NCBI GenBank assembly: GCA_003525525.1
Contig: DQED01000170.1
Span: 1 to 12,185 of the forward strand
DNA from: Desulfovibrio sp.
GTDB taxonomy: Bacteria > Desulfobacterota > Desulfovibrionia > Desulfovibrionales > Desulfovibrionaceae
Direction: 5' to 3'
DNA: 12,185 bases
Positions 1-6,097 of the stretch are shown piece by piece. Under the pieces are notes generated by a model. That model saw only the letters and a program-made list of their open reading frames with translations, was not told where the DNA came from and searched no databases. How positions within the stretch are numbered: the stretch's first letter is position 1; every line of letters starts with the position of its first letter. The translations under genes and the position numbers were made by a program.

Positions 1-158
1 CCGAGGCGGCGGCGCGCGCCACCGCGCGCATGGCCGAGCGCCTCTCCCGCGCGGTCGTGGCCAAGCCCAGCCATTACCTCTATTTCCTGTCCTTCCGCCT
101 GCTCATGGAGAAAGGCGGCCACGAGCCGTTTTTCGTGAGCTCCGGCGAGGTCGCCTAG
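1..158 (+). CDS. 3' end of an unidentified protein (partial)
   Basis: Codons in the frame starting at base 3 are open to a TAG stop at 156-158, giving the last 51 residues of a protein whose start lies outside the window. The frame looks truly coding: nearly every third position is G or C, clearly more than in the antisense frame. The tail contains an Arg/Ala-rich helix followed by the hydrophobic-aromatic stretch HYLYFLSFRLLMEKGG and ends HEPFFVSSGEVA. A basic helix followed by a P-x-x-YL-F pattern is reminiscent of the C-terminus of LpxL/HtrB-type lipid acyltransferases, but 51 residues are too few to assign a family. No terminator hairpin with a T-run follows the stop, and the opposite-strand glycosyltransferase frame reads straight into this gene. 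Confidence 0.6.
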   Translation, partial: EAAARATARMAERLSRAVVAKPSHYLYFLSFRLLMEKGGHEPFFVSSGEVA

Positions 159-1553
159 GCCGCCCGCCGCGCTTTCGGCCGCGACCGGGGCTTCTTCCAC
201 GGGTTGTTTGGCGGCCCCGGGGAGGTCGCGGGTGAGCCAGCCCGAGCGCGTGGCGGTCAAAAGTCCCCACAGCGTGATCCACGACAGCGCGAACACCCAG
301 AAGAAGCAGTAGGCCACGCCCCAGGCCACGCCGAAGAAGCCGCACTGGCGAAACTGGTAGATCGTGGCCGGGATGGCGGCCGCGAGCAGGCAGCCCACGG
401 CCAGGACGTGCAGCCCGGCAAGGGGCGCCAGGACCAGGGCGGCGAAGCTCGCGGCCTTGAGCACCTCGGCCGTGGGCAGCATGGCCATTTCCAGGAGCCC
501 CGACAGCCGCACCCAGCCCGCGCCGGAGTCGTCGCGCCGGAAGCGCCGCGGCAGGAAGCGCAGCATGACCAGGCATTCCCGCACGTTGCTGCGCGCCCAG
601 CGCAGGAGCATCCGGTAGAGGCCCCGGTAGGTCGTGGGCACGTTGGTCAGCACCACGGCGTCCTTCTGGTAGACCACGCGCAGGCCCTGGCCGAGGATGA
701 TGTTGGACAGGGCCCGGTCCTCGCCGATGTTGGCCGGCCGGCCCATGAAGGTCTGGGCGGCCCAGGCTTCCATGGCCGGGGCCAGGGCGCTTGAGCGGTA
801 GGCGGAAAGGGCTCCCGGCGTACAGAGCACGCCGCCGTAGGTGCCCTGGCCGCGGCGCAGGAAATCGAAGGACATGGTGAAGGACACGTCGAGCATTTTG
901 GGGATGGCCCCGGCGGCGCGGTTGAGCACGCGCACGTTGCCGGCCACGGCCCCCACGCGCGGCGAGGCCGCGATGGGGCTGACCAGGTGGCGCAGGGTGT
1001 CCGGGAACACCAGGCTGTCCGAATCGATGGTCACGAAGGCCTCGCCGCGCGCGTGGCGAAAACCCTCGAGCAGGGCGTGGCGCTTGCCCATGTTGCGGGG
1101 CTGGCGCAACAGCCGCAGGCGGCCGGGAAATTCCGCGGCCCCGGCGCGCATCCACTGCCAGGTGTCGTCGGCCGAACCGTCGTCCACGCACAGGATGCGC
1201 AGCTTGGCGGCGGGGTAGTCGCTGGCCATGACCGAACGGATGGTCTCGAGCACCTGCCGCCCCTCGTTGTAGGCCGGGATGACCACCGTGACCAGGGGCA
1301 GGTCCGCGTCGGACGCGGGCGGGCAGGGCGCGTAGCGGCAGACCAGCCAGATCCGCCAGCCGAGCAGCGCCACGGCCAGGGGGGAAAGACCCATGCCGAG
1401 GCCGGCATAGGGCAGCAGGTCGCCGGAGGCGACCAGATAGACCAGGGATTCTTCTTCGCCGAGCAGGGCGACGACGGCGGAACCGCCGGCAAGCGTCGTG
1501 AGCAGGACGACCGTGGCGTACATGAAATCGATGCTGGTATAGGTTCTCTTCAT
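1..1553 (-). CDS. Processive family-2 glycosyltransferase, NodC/hyaluronan-synthase-like, membrane-bound (3' end not closed)
   Basis: Reading the minus strand from ATG at 1553-1551 gives a continuous frame of about 517 codons to the window edge. Two N-terminal membrane segments (about residues 10-30 and 46-74) precede a GT-A catalytic domain. The domain has IPAYNE (Glu97), VDDGS (Asp124-Asp125), the metal-binding DSD (177-179), the catalytic-base GED (Glu278-Asp279) and an RMLLRW motif (314-319) in place of Q-x-x-RW. Further hydrophobic segments follow at about residues 345-445. This layout is that of inner-membrane synthases that polymerise and extrude beta-linked polysaccharides from UDP- or GDP-sugars; the sugar cannot be read from sequence. 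The recognisable protein ends near base 200. The frame then continues through a low-complexity Ala/Gly/Glu tail and antisense to the plus-strand gene ending at 158, so the true stop is outside the window or has been lost. No strong Shine-Dalgarno is visible before the ATG. A divergent intergenic region lies upstream. Confidence 0.85.
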   Translation of the reverse strand, partial: MKRTYTSIDFMYATVVLLTTLAGGSAVVALLGEEESLVYLVASGDLLPYAGLGMGLSPLAVALLGWRIWLVCRYAPCPPASDADLPLVTVVIPAYNEGRQVLETIRSVMASDYPAAKLRILCVDDGSADDTWQWMRAGAAEFPGRLRLLRQPRNMGKRHALLEGFRHARGEAFVTIDSDSLVFPDTLRHLVSPIAASPRVGAVAGNVRVLNRAAGAIPKMLDVSFTMSFDFLRRGQGTYGGVLCTPGALSAYRSSALAPAMEAWAAQTFMGRPANIGEDRALSNIILGQGLRVVYQKDAVVLTNVPTTYRGLYRMLLRWARSNVRECLVMLRFLPRRFRRDDSGAGWVRLSGLLEMAMLPTAEVLKAASFAALVLAPLAGLHVLAVGCLLAAAIPATIYQFRQCGFFGVAWGVAYCFFWVFALSWITLWGLLTATRSGWLTRDLPGAAKQPVEEAPVAAESAAGGLGDLAGAHEKRLVAAFLHEQAEGQEIEVMAGLGHDRAGEALGHARGGARRRL

Positions 1554-1694
1554 GTTGTTTTCTAAACTTTAAGAATGGTTGGCGCGGCAGGAGAGCCGCC
1601 GGAGCTGCGACGTGTACTCCATAGAAGAAGTGCTCTCGGAAGCATACTTACAGTTTTGAATGAACGTGTACGCAGCGAAAGCTGTCCGTGAAAA
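1554..1694. other. Divergent intergenic region of lower GC
   Basis: This stretch separates the minus-strand glycosyltransferase from the plus-strand GGDEF remnant. By hand count 1561-1690 is about 52% G+C, well below the flanking genes. It should hold the promoter of the glycosyltransferase and perhaps that of the rightward unit, but I find no convincing -35/-10 pair in either direction. A small dyad, GCGGC (1584-1588) with GCCGC (1595-1599), has no T-run and is not a terminator. Confidence 0.4.
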
Positions 1695-2027
1695 ATGAGA
1701 CGAGTGGGGGGATTCCCGCCTGTTTCATTCGCAGGCGCTTCAACGAGAAAAATACTCGTCGAACCGAGACGGTTCGACCGCTACGGCACACTGTTTTTCC
1801 TGCTGCTGTTCGACATCGACGATTTCAACAAGATCAACGACGCTTGCGGCCACCAGGGCGGCGACGAGGTGCTGCGCCGGCTTGGGCGGCGCAGCCTGGA
1901 CAGGGTGCGGTCCCTGGACGAGGCGCACCGGGTGGGCGGGGAGGAGTTCGCCGTGGTCCGCGCCTGCCGAGACTGGACAATGCCGGCCGCCTCCATTACC
2001 CAGTGCGGGCCATGCCCAATGCCCTGA
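1695..2027 (+). pseudogene. Orphan GGDEF (diguanylate cyclase) domain remnant
   Basis: A 110-codon frame from ATG 1695 contains a recognisable slice of a GGDEF domain at residues 22-88 (about 1758-1960). Within it are RYG (29-31), the metal-binding strand FDIDDFNKIND (39-49), GHQGGDEVLRRL (52-63), an inhibitory-site RSLD (72-75) exactly five residues before the active-site signature, and GGEEF (81-85). A full GGDEF domain is about 160-170 residues. Here the N-terminal part with the usual LTGLxNR motif is absent, and homology stops about three residues after GGEEF, so the C-terminal half of the fold is missing and nucleotide cyclisation is very unlikely. The frame then runs through non-homologous sequence to a TGA overlapping the start of the GT39 gene. 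Its motifs are intact, suggesting recent truncation or a conserved non-catalytic use. I call it a decayed fragment, but a short expressed c-di-GMP-binding peptide cannot be excluded. Confidence 0.7.
1758..1778. repeat. Perfect inverted repeat, 9-bp arms, 3-nt loop
   Basis: Arm GTCGAACCG (1758-1766) is the exact reverse complement of CGGTTCGAC (1770-1778), with AGA between. The arms do not extend further, because both flanking bases are C. The repeat lies exactly where recognisable GGDEF homology begins and encodes VEPRRFD in that frame. It could be an operator, an RNA hairpin in the leader of the GT39 unit, or a mark of the event that truncated the GGDEF gene. No T-run follows directly, so it is not a standard intrinsic terminator. 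Confidence 0.55.
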
Positions 2028-3670
2028 CGTCTCCCGCCCCCGCGCCGGCCGCGACGCCGCCCGTTGCGTCGGGCTTTTTCGCCCGCCTGGACTGGGCCCT
2101 TGCCGCCATCCTCGTCGTGGCGGCCTTTTTGCTGTTCTACAACCTGGGCCAGCGGCCGTTCTGGCAGGACGAGGCCGAGACCGCCTGCCTGGCCAAAAAC
2201 GTGCTCAAAACCGGGCTGCCCTACGCTTTCGACGGGGTCAACGTCGTTTCCCAGGAAGAGGAACGGGAATTCGACAAGACCGGCGGCTACCTCTGGCGCT
2301 GGTCGCCCTGGATTCAAATCTACATGCAGGCCGCCGGTTTCGCCGTGGGCGGGCTCGACACCGCCGCCGGGCGCGTCCCCTTCGCCCTGGCCGCGCTCGT
2401 CGCCATATTCTGGACCTACCGCCTGGTGCGCCGCCATTTCGGCGACCGCAACTGGGCGCTGCTGGCCGCGACCCTGCTCACGCTGTGCGTGCCCTACCTG
2501 CTCATCGGCCGGCAGGCCCGCTACTACGCCCCGGGCACGCTGTTCGTGCTGTGGACCCTGGACGCGTTTTTAAGCGACTGGCAGCATCGTTGGCCGGCGT
2601 GGTGGGCGATGTTCGTTTCCATGGTGCTGCTTTTTCACGCCAACTATCTGCTTTTTTTGAGTTTCGCGCCGACGGCCCTGGTCGCCGCGGCCTTGGTTTT
2701 CCCGGAGCGCATGGCGGTCAAGCGCCTGTCCCTGCTGACGCTCGCCACCGTGGTCGTGGCCGTGGTCCCGGGCATCCTGCTCTACCGCATCGGCCGGCAA
2801 AGCGGCATGTTCGACATCCTGCTCGTGCCGGAAAACCTGATGCTCTATTTCGCGGACCTGTGCATGTTCTGCATTCCCCTGCCCGTGTCCGTGGCGCTCG
2901 TGTGGCGCTGGCGCGGCTTTTTCACGAGGCTTAGGCGTCCCGCCGACCCCGGCGAGCGCTTCGTGCTCTTTGCCGCGGTGCTGATCGTCTTCAGTCTGCT
3001 TTTTCTCGGCATCGTGCCCCAGCGCTTTTTCCGCTACATCGCGCACCTGCTGCCCCTTTGCGCCATCCTGCTCGCCTGGTGCGCGCGCCGCTTGTGGGGC
3101 TTTTCCCGGCCGGCGTCGGTCATGCTCTTTTTCCTTCTGGCCTTCACCAACTGGCTGGCCGTCTACCCCATGGAGCGCCTGAAGATCGTCAACCGGCCGT
3201 GGCAGAACGATTTTCGCATGCTCACCTCGCTCAATTTCCCGATCAAGCTCTTCGTCACCGAGCTTGTCTGCGGCTATCCCGACGTCAACGCGGCCATCGT
3301 GGAATTCTTCAAGACCCACGCCAAGCCCGGCCAGACCGTGCTCGCCGAATACGGCGAACTGCCGCTGCAGTTCTACGTCGACGGCCTGCGCATCCTCGGC
3401 GGCCTGCAGGGACCGGTGCCCGAGGGCACGGTCCCGGACTGGGTGCTGCGGCGTCGGGTCGTGCGCGTCAACCGCGACCGGTTCCTCTTCGGCGCCCGGG
3501 AGTTCACCGACGCCATGGACCTTTCCCGCGACTACGAGCGTGTGCCCCTGCCCTTTGCCGACGAAACCTTCGGCAACCGCACCGACGACCCCAACCACCA
3601 TTATTTCATCCCCGTGGAGGAGCCGCAAAAGGAGCTGGAAGTCTGGCGGCGCAAGGAGGTCCGGCCATGA
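2012..3670 (+). CDS. GT39/ArnT-like polytopic glycosyltransferase
   Basis: The 552-residue protein has the layout of GT-C family 39 enzymes (protein mannosyltransferases, ArnT), which transfer a sugar from an undecaprenyl-phosphate carrier to an acceptor on the periplasmic side of the inner membrane. After the first membrane segment (about residues 26-45) comes the loop FWQDEAETA with the acidic pair Asp53-Glu54, the catalytic position in this family. About nine or ten more hydrophobic segments follow to about residue 390. A soluble C-terminal domain of about 150 residues contains a periplasmic-type stretch with EYGELPLQFYVDG. ATG 2012 is chosen because the sequence upstream in frame looks non-coding and the first membrane segment follows at a normal distance; no clear ribosome site is seen, and GTG 2003 is an in-frame alternative. 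The gene overlaps the GGDEF remnant by 16 nt and the next gene by four (ATGA). The acceptor (lipid A, protein or another lipid) is not evident. Confidence 0.85.
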   Translation: MPNALTSPAPAPAATPPVASGFFARLDWALAAILVVAAFLLFYNLGQRPFWQDEAETACLAKNVLKTGLPYAFDGVNVVSQEEEREFDKTGGYLWRWSPWIQIYMQAAGFAVGGLDTAAGRVPFALAALVAIFWTYRLVRRHFGDRNWALLAATLLTLCVPYLLIGRQARYYAPGTLFVLWTLDAFLSDWQHRWPAWWAMFVSMVLLFHANYLLFLSFAPTALVAAALVFPERMAVKRLSLLTLATVVVAVVPGILLYRIGRQSGMFDILLVPENLMLYFADLCMFCIPLPVSVALVWRWRGFFTRLRRPADPGERFVLFAAVLIVFSLLFLGIVPQRFFRYIAHLLPLCAILLAWCARRLWGFSRPASVMLFFLLAFTNWLAVYPMERLKIVNRPWQNDFRMLTSLNFPIKLFVTELVCGYPDVNAAIVEFFKTHAKPGQTVLAEYGELPLQFYVDGLRILGGLQGPVPEGTVPDWVLRRRVVRVNRDRFLFGAREFTDAMDLSRDYERVPLPFADETFGNRTDDPNHHYFIPVEEPQKELEVWRRKEVRP

Positions 3671-4107
3671 AGCGGCTGCTCTCCCGGGAAAACGTCGTCC
3701 GCGCCCTGCTCCTCGTGGCCCTTGGCGGCACCCTCTGGAAAGGCTTTCTGAAGACGCCCGAAGGCGCGACCCTCGTGCGGCCGCAGTCCTTCTACAACGG
3801 CCTCGTCAACGACGGCGAGAACACGGCCATCATGAAGGAACGTCACCGCGACGTGCTGGAGGCCACAGACAAGGCCGTGCGCGTGCGCCTGGAGGAACTG
3901 CGTGCGGGCGCGTACAAGCCCGCGCCCGGCTCCGTCGTGTCCGAACAGTCGCTTACGCGCGCCGTGCGCAAGGACCAGGCCACGCGCGAACGCGCCGTGG
4001 ACGACGAGGTGCGGGCCTTCGAGAAGCTCGAGCGGGCCAGGCGCCTGGAAGCCGCCGGCTGGCGCATGGGCCTCGGCTGCGCGCCCGCCGGGGAGGCGAA
4101 GCCGTGA
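3667..4107 (+). CDS. Small protein with one N-terminal membrane anchor, function unknown
   Basis: I do not recognise this 146-residue protein. It starts in an ATGA overlap with the GT39 stop and ends in a GTGA overlap with the next gene, so its translation is coupled on both sides. A basic N-terminus (MKRLLSRENVVR) leads into a hydrophobic segment at about residues 10-24, which could be a membrane anchor or a signal peptide. The remainder is highly charged and helical in character, rich in Arg, Glu, Asp and Ala (for example AVRKDQATRERAVDDEVRAFEKLERARR at about 100-127, in part), and may form a coiled coil. The position suggests an accessory to the GT39 enzyme, for example a periplasmic partner, but that is inferred from linkage only. 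Confidence 0.75.
   Translation: MKRLLSRENVVRALLLVALGGTLWKGFLKTPEGATLVRPQSFYNGLVNDGENTAIMKERHRDVLEATDKAVRVRLEELRAGAYKPAPGSVVSEQSLTRAVRKDQATRERAVDDEVRAFEKLERARRLEAAGWRMGLGCAPAGEAKP
4090..4096 (+). promoter_or_regulatory. Ribosome binding site for the gene at 4104
   Basis: GGGGAGG lies seven bases before the GTG at 4104 and supports that GTG as the start rather than any earlier in-frame codon. It sits inside the 3' end of the preceding gene, consistent with coupled translation. Confidence 0.65.
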
Positions 4108-4631
4108 ACCGTGCGGGAAAATGGCTGCGCCGCGCCCTCGTTGCGGGCCTTGGCGCGCTGGTTGTGGCCGTCGGGCTGCTCGTCTGGTTCGGGGCCTGGC
4201 ATTATCCGGCCATCGGCCTTGCCGGCATTCCCAAGGAAGGCTACCGCCAGGCCATGGACATCGCCGTGCGCGGCATGACCAGAAGCGACGGCCTGACGTT
4301 TGAAGACTGGGATTTCATGAAGTTCCGCCAGGTGGAGCGGGGCGGCGAAGCCTATGCCTGGGGCGCGGCGCGCTGCCGCGCGGCCGACGGGGCAACCGCC
4401 TTCTACTGGGTCTACCTGGAGTGGAGCAAAAAGCGCGGCCAGTGGCTGCGCAACTACAGCCTGGAACTGGCCGCCCCGGACGACGAGATCTACTTCACCC
4501 GGACGTTCCCGGGCCAGTTCGCCCGCGCCCGGCTGGCGCTCGGCAAGATCCTCGGCCAGCTCGCCTCCCATATCCGCGAGGCCCGGGCCTTCGCCGCAAA
4601 CCCCTCAGGCTTGCAAACCCCGGGTCTTTGA
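4104..4631 (+). CDS. Membrane-anchored protein with a soluble domain, function unknown
   Basis: The 175-residue protein begins with GTG 4104, overlapping the previous stop as GTGA behind a strong GGGGAGG site. A basic N-terminus (NRAGKWLRR) and one hydrophobic segment at about residues 11-31 predict an inner-membrane anchor with the rest periplasmic. The soluble part has a mixed composition rich in Trp, Tyr and Phe, with a mid section DGLTFEDWDFMKF and a later FYWVYLEWSKKRGQW that look like beta strands, then a C-terminal helix. I recognise no family. It closes the three-gene GT39 unit, and its likely periplasmic location matches the active side of a GT39 enzyme, so a role in the same modification is plausible but unproven. 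Confidence 0.75.
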   Translation: MNRAGKWLRRALVAGLGALVVAVGLLVWFGAWHYPAIGLAGIPKEGYRQAMDIAVRGMTRSDGLTFEDWDFMKFRQVERGGEAYAWGAARCRAADGATAFYWVYLEWSKKRGQWLRNYSLELAAPDDEIYFTRTFPGQFARARLALGKILGQLASHIREARAFAANPSGLQTPGL

Positions 4632-4757
4632 CGTATTGGCCATTTTTCCGGCCATGTGCCGGTAGCCGGCCGGGCCGAACGCCGCCGGCGCGGCGGGCCG
4701 CCTGATCCCATCCGAGCCGCCGCCTTTTCCAAACCACGCGAGGAAACAACGAACGCC
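4632..4757. other. Spacer with GC-rich dyads between two transcription units
   Basis: No gene is seen here. Two perfect short dyads occur: TGGCC (4637-4641) with GGCCA (4650-4654), and GCCGG (4658-4662) with CCGGC (4666-4670) around a TAG loop. More self-complementary GC-rich sequence follows to about 4700. A T5 run (4643-4647) is in the loop of the first dyad rather than after a stem, so this is not a textbook terminator. The spacer probably separates the GT39 unit from the oxoamine-synthase cluster and should carry the cluster's promoter, but I cannot place one with confidence. The purine-rich AGGAAA (4741-4746), 11 bases before ATG 4758, is the likely ribosome site for the synthase. Confidence 0.4.
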
Positions 4758-6035
4758 ATGAGACTGCGCCAGCGCTGCGAGCACTTCAATAGCCTGCATT
4801 CGAGCATTTCCGCCCAGGGCATCAACCCCTATTTCCGGCCCATCGCCAAGACCTGGGGCACCGAGGTCGAGGTGGAAGGTCGCCGGCTCATCATGATCGG
4901 CTCCAACGACTACCTGGGCCTGTCCCACGACCCCCGGGTCATGGACGCCTCGGCCCGGGCCGTCTACGACTGGGGCACCGGCCCCGGCGGTTCGCGTTTC
5001 CTGAGTGGCAACATGGTGCTGCACCACCTGCTGGAAGAGCGTCTCGCCGCCTTCGTCGGCAAGAAGCAGGCCGTGGTCCACGTCACGGGTTTCAGCACCA
5101 ACATGGGCGCGCTCGGCGTGCTGGTCACCCCGGCCGACACCGTGATCTGCGACCGCGAGAACCACGCCAGCATCTTCGAAGGCATCAAGAACACCCGGGC
5201 CCGGCTCGTCACCTTCGCCCACAACGACGCCGCCCAGGCGCGCAAACGGGTGGAGGACGCCAAGGCCTCCCGCCCTGACGGCGACGTGTTCCTCGTCACC
5301 GAGGGCGTGTTCAGCATGTCCGGCGAACTGGCCGTGCTCGACGAGCTGGCCGCCGTCAAGGACAGCCATCCCGAAGTCGTCTTCTACCTCGACGACGCCC
5401 ATGGCCTGGGCGTGTTCGGCCGGGGCGGACGCGGCGCGGCCGACCACTTCCGCATCACGGACAAGGTCGACTTCATCATGGGCACCTTCAGCAAGTCCAT
5501 GGCCTCCATCGGCGGCTTCATCGCCTCCGACGACGAGGACATGCTGCGCTACCTGCGCTACCAGTCGCGCACGCAGATTTTCTCCGCCGCCCTGCCGGCC
5601 GCCAACACCGTGGCCGTGCTCACCTGCCTGGACATCCTCGAGCGCGAGCCCGAGCGGGTGGACCGGCTGCACGAAGTCACCGTGCGCATGCGCCAGGCCT
5701 ACAAGGACATCGGCCTGCGCATCGGCGGCTCGGCTTCGCCCATCATCCCCATCATCATCGGCTCCGACGAGAAGGCCTTCCAGTTCTCCCGGGCCCTGTT
5801 CGAGGCCGGCATCTTCGCCCTGCCGGCGGTGTACCCGGCCGTGCCGCGCGGACAGGCATTGATCCGCACGGCCTACATGAGCACCCACGAGGACCGCCAG
5901 CTCGACGTCGTCCTGTCCGTCCTCGACCGTCTGGCCCGGGAATTCCGCGTGCGCGAATGCGATCTGGCCGAGGATCCGGACGCGGTCTGCGCCGCCGACG
6001 ACACCGAGGGGCGCTCCAGGCTCTCGTACTTGTAA
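4758..6035 (+). CDS. PLP-dependent alpha-oxoamine synthase, serine-palmitoyltransferase-like
   Basis: The 425-residue protein is a fold-type I PLP enzyme of the alpha-oxoamine synthase family, which condenses an amino acid with an acyl thioester, releasing CO2, to give an amino ketone. Visible motifs: SNDYLGL near residue 50; DRENHAS with the PLP-stacking His136; DDAHGLG with Asp212 (contacting the pyridine nitrogen) and His215; and GTFSKS with the Schiff-base Lys246. A C-terminal LIRTAYMSTH carries the Arg expected to bind substrate carboxylate. Length and the N-terminal NPYFRPI extension fit soluble bacterial serine palmitoyltransferases (about 420 residues) better than BioF (about 385). 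BioF and 2-amino-3-ketobutyrate ligase remain possible in principle, but there are no biotin or threonine genes nearby. Start ATG 4758 is chosen because it precedes the conserved N-terminus and has AGGAAA upstream; the frame is open earlier but looks non-coding. It heads the exporter/acyltransferase cluster, 62 bases before the permease. Confidence 0.9.
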   Translation: MRLRQRCEHFNSLHSSISAQGINPYFRPIAKTWGTEVEVEGRRLIMIGSNDYLGLSHDPRVMDASARAVYDWGTGPGGSRFLSGNMVLHHLLEERLAAFVGKKQAVVHVTGFSTNMGALGVLVTPADTVICDRENHASIFEGIKNTRARLVTFAHNDAAQARKRVEDAKASRPDGDVFLVTEGVFSMSGELAVLDELAAVKDSHPEVVFYLDDAHGLGVFGRGGRGAADHFRITDKVDFIMGTFSKSMASIGGFIASDDEDMLRYLRYQSRTQIFSAALPAANTVAVLTCLDILEREPERVDRLHEVTVRMRQAYKDIGLRIGGSASPIIPIIIGSDEKAFQFSRALFEAGIFALPAVYPAVPRGQALIRTAYMSTHEDRQLDVVLSVLDRLAREFRVRECDLAEDPDAVCAADDTEGRSRLSYL

Positions 6036-6097
6036 AGCGCCCACGCCTCCGGTATAGGCGCGGGAACGTCGGGAAGGCGCTCCCCGATATCTCTATT

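Noticed and set aside
103..1191. Minus-strand open frame of 362 codons overlapping the glycosyltransferase in another phase
   Set aside because: Arg/Pro/Gly-rich shadow; the frame from 1553 carries all GT2 motifs.
1584..1599. GCGGC/GCCGC hairpin as a terminator
   Set aside because: Only five base pairs and no T-run on either strand.
1688..2011. N-terminal extension of the GT39 gene from GTG 1688
   Set aside because: The extra 108 residues are Arg/Pro-rich and non-homologous, whereas another frame over the same bases encodes the GGDEF slice; the membrane protein starts well at 2012.
1695..2027. Active diguanylate cyclase
   Set aside because: Despite GGEEF, roughly half the domain is missing, including everything shortly after the signature.
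4628..4633. TTGACG as a -35 promoter element for the synthase cluster
   Set aside because: No acceptable -10 hexamer lies 16-18 bases downstream.
4758..6035. BioF of a biotin operon
   Set aside because: There are no other biotin genes in the window, and the length and N-terminus fit the SPT-like group better; kept only as an alternative.
4605..6044. Minus-strand open frame of 479 codons opposite the oxoamine synthase
   Set aside because: It covers an intact, motif-complete PLP enzyme gene on the other strand and matches no family I know.
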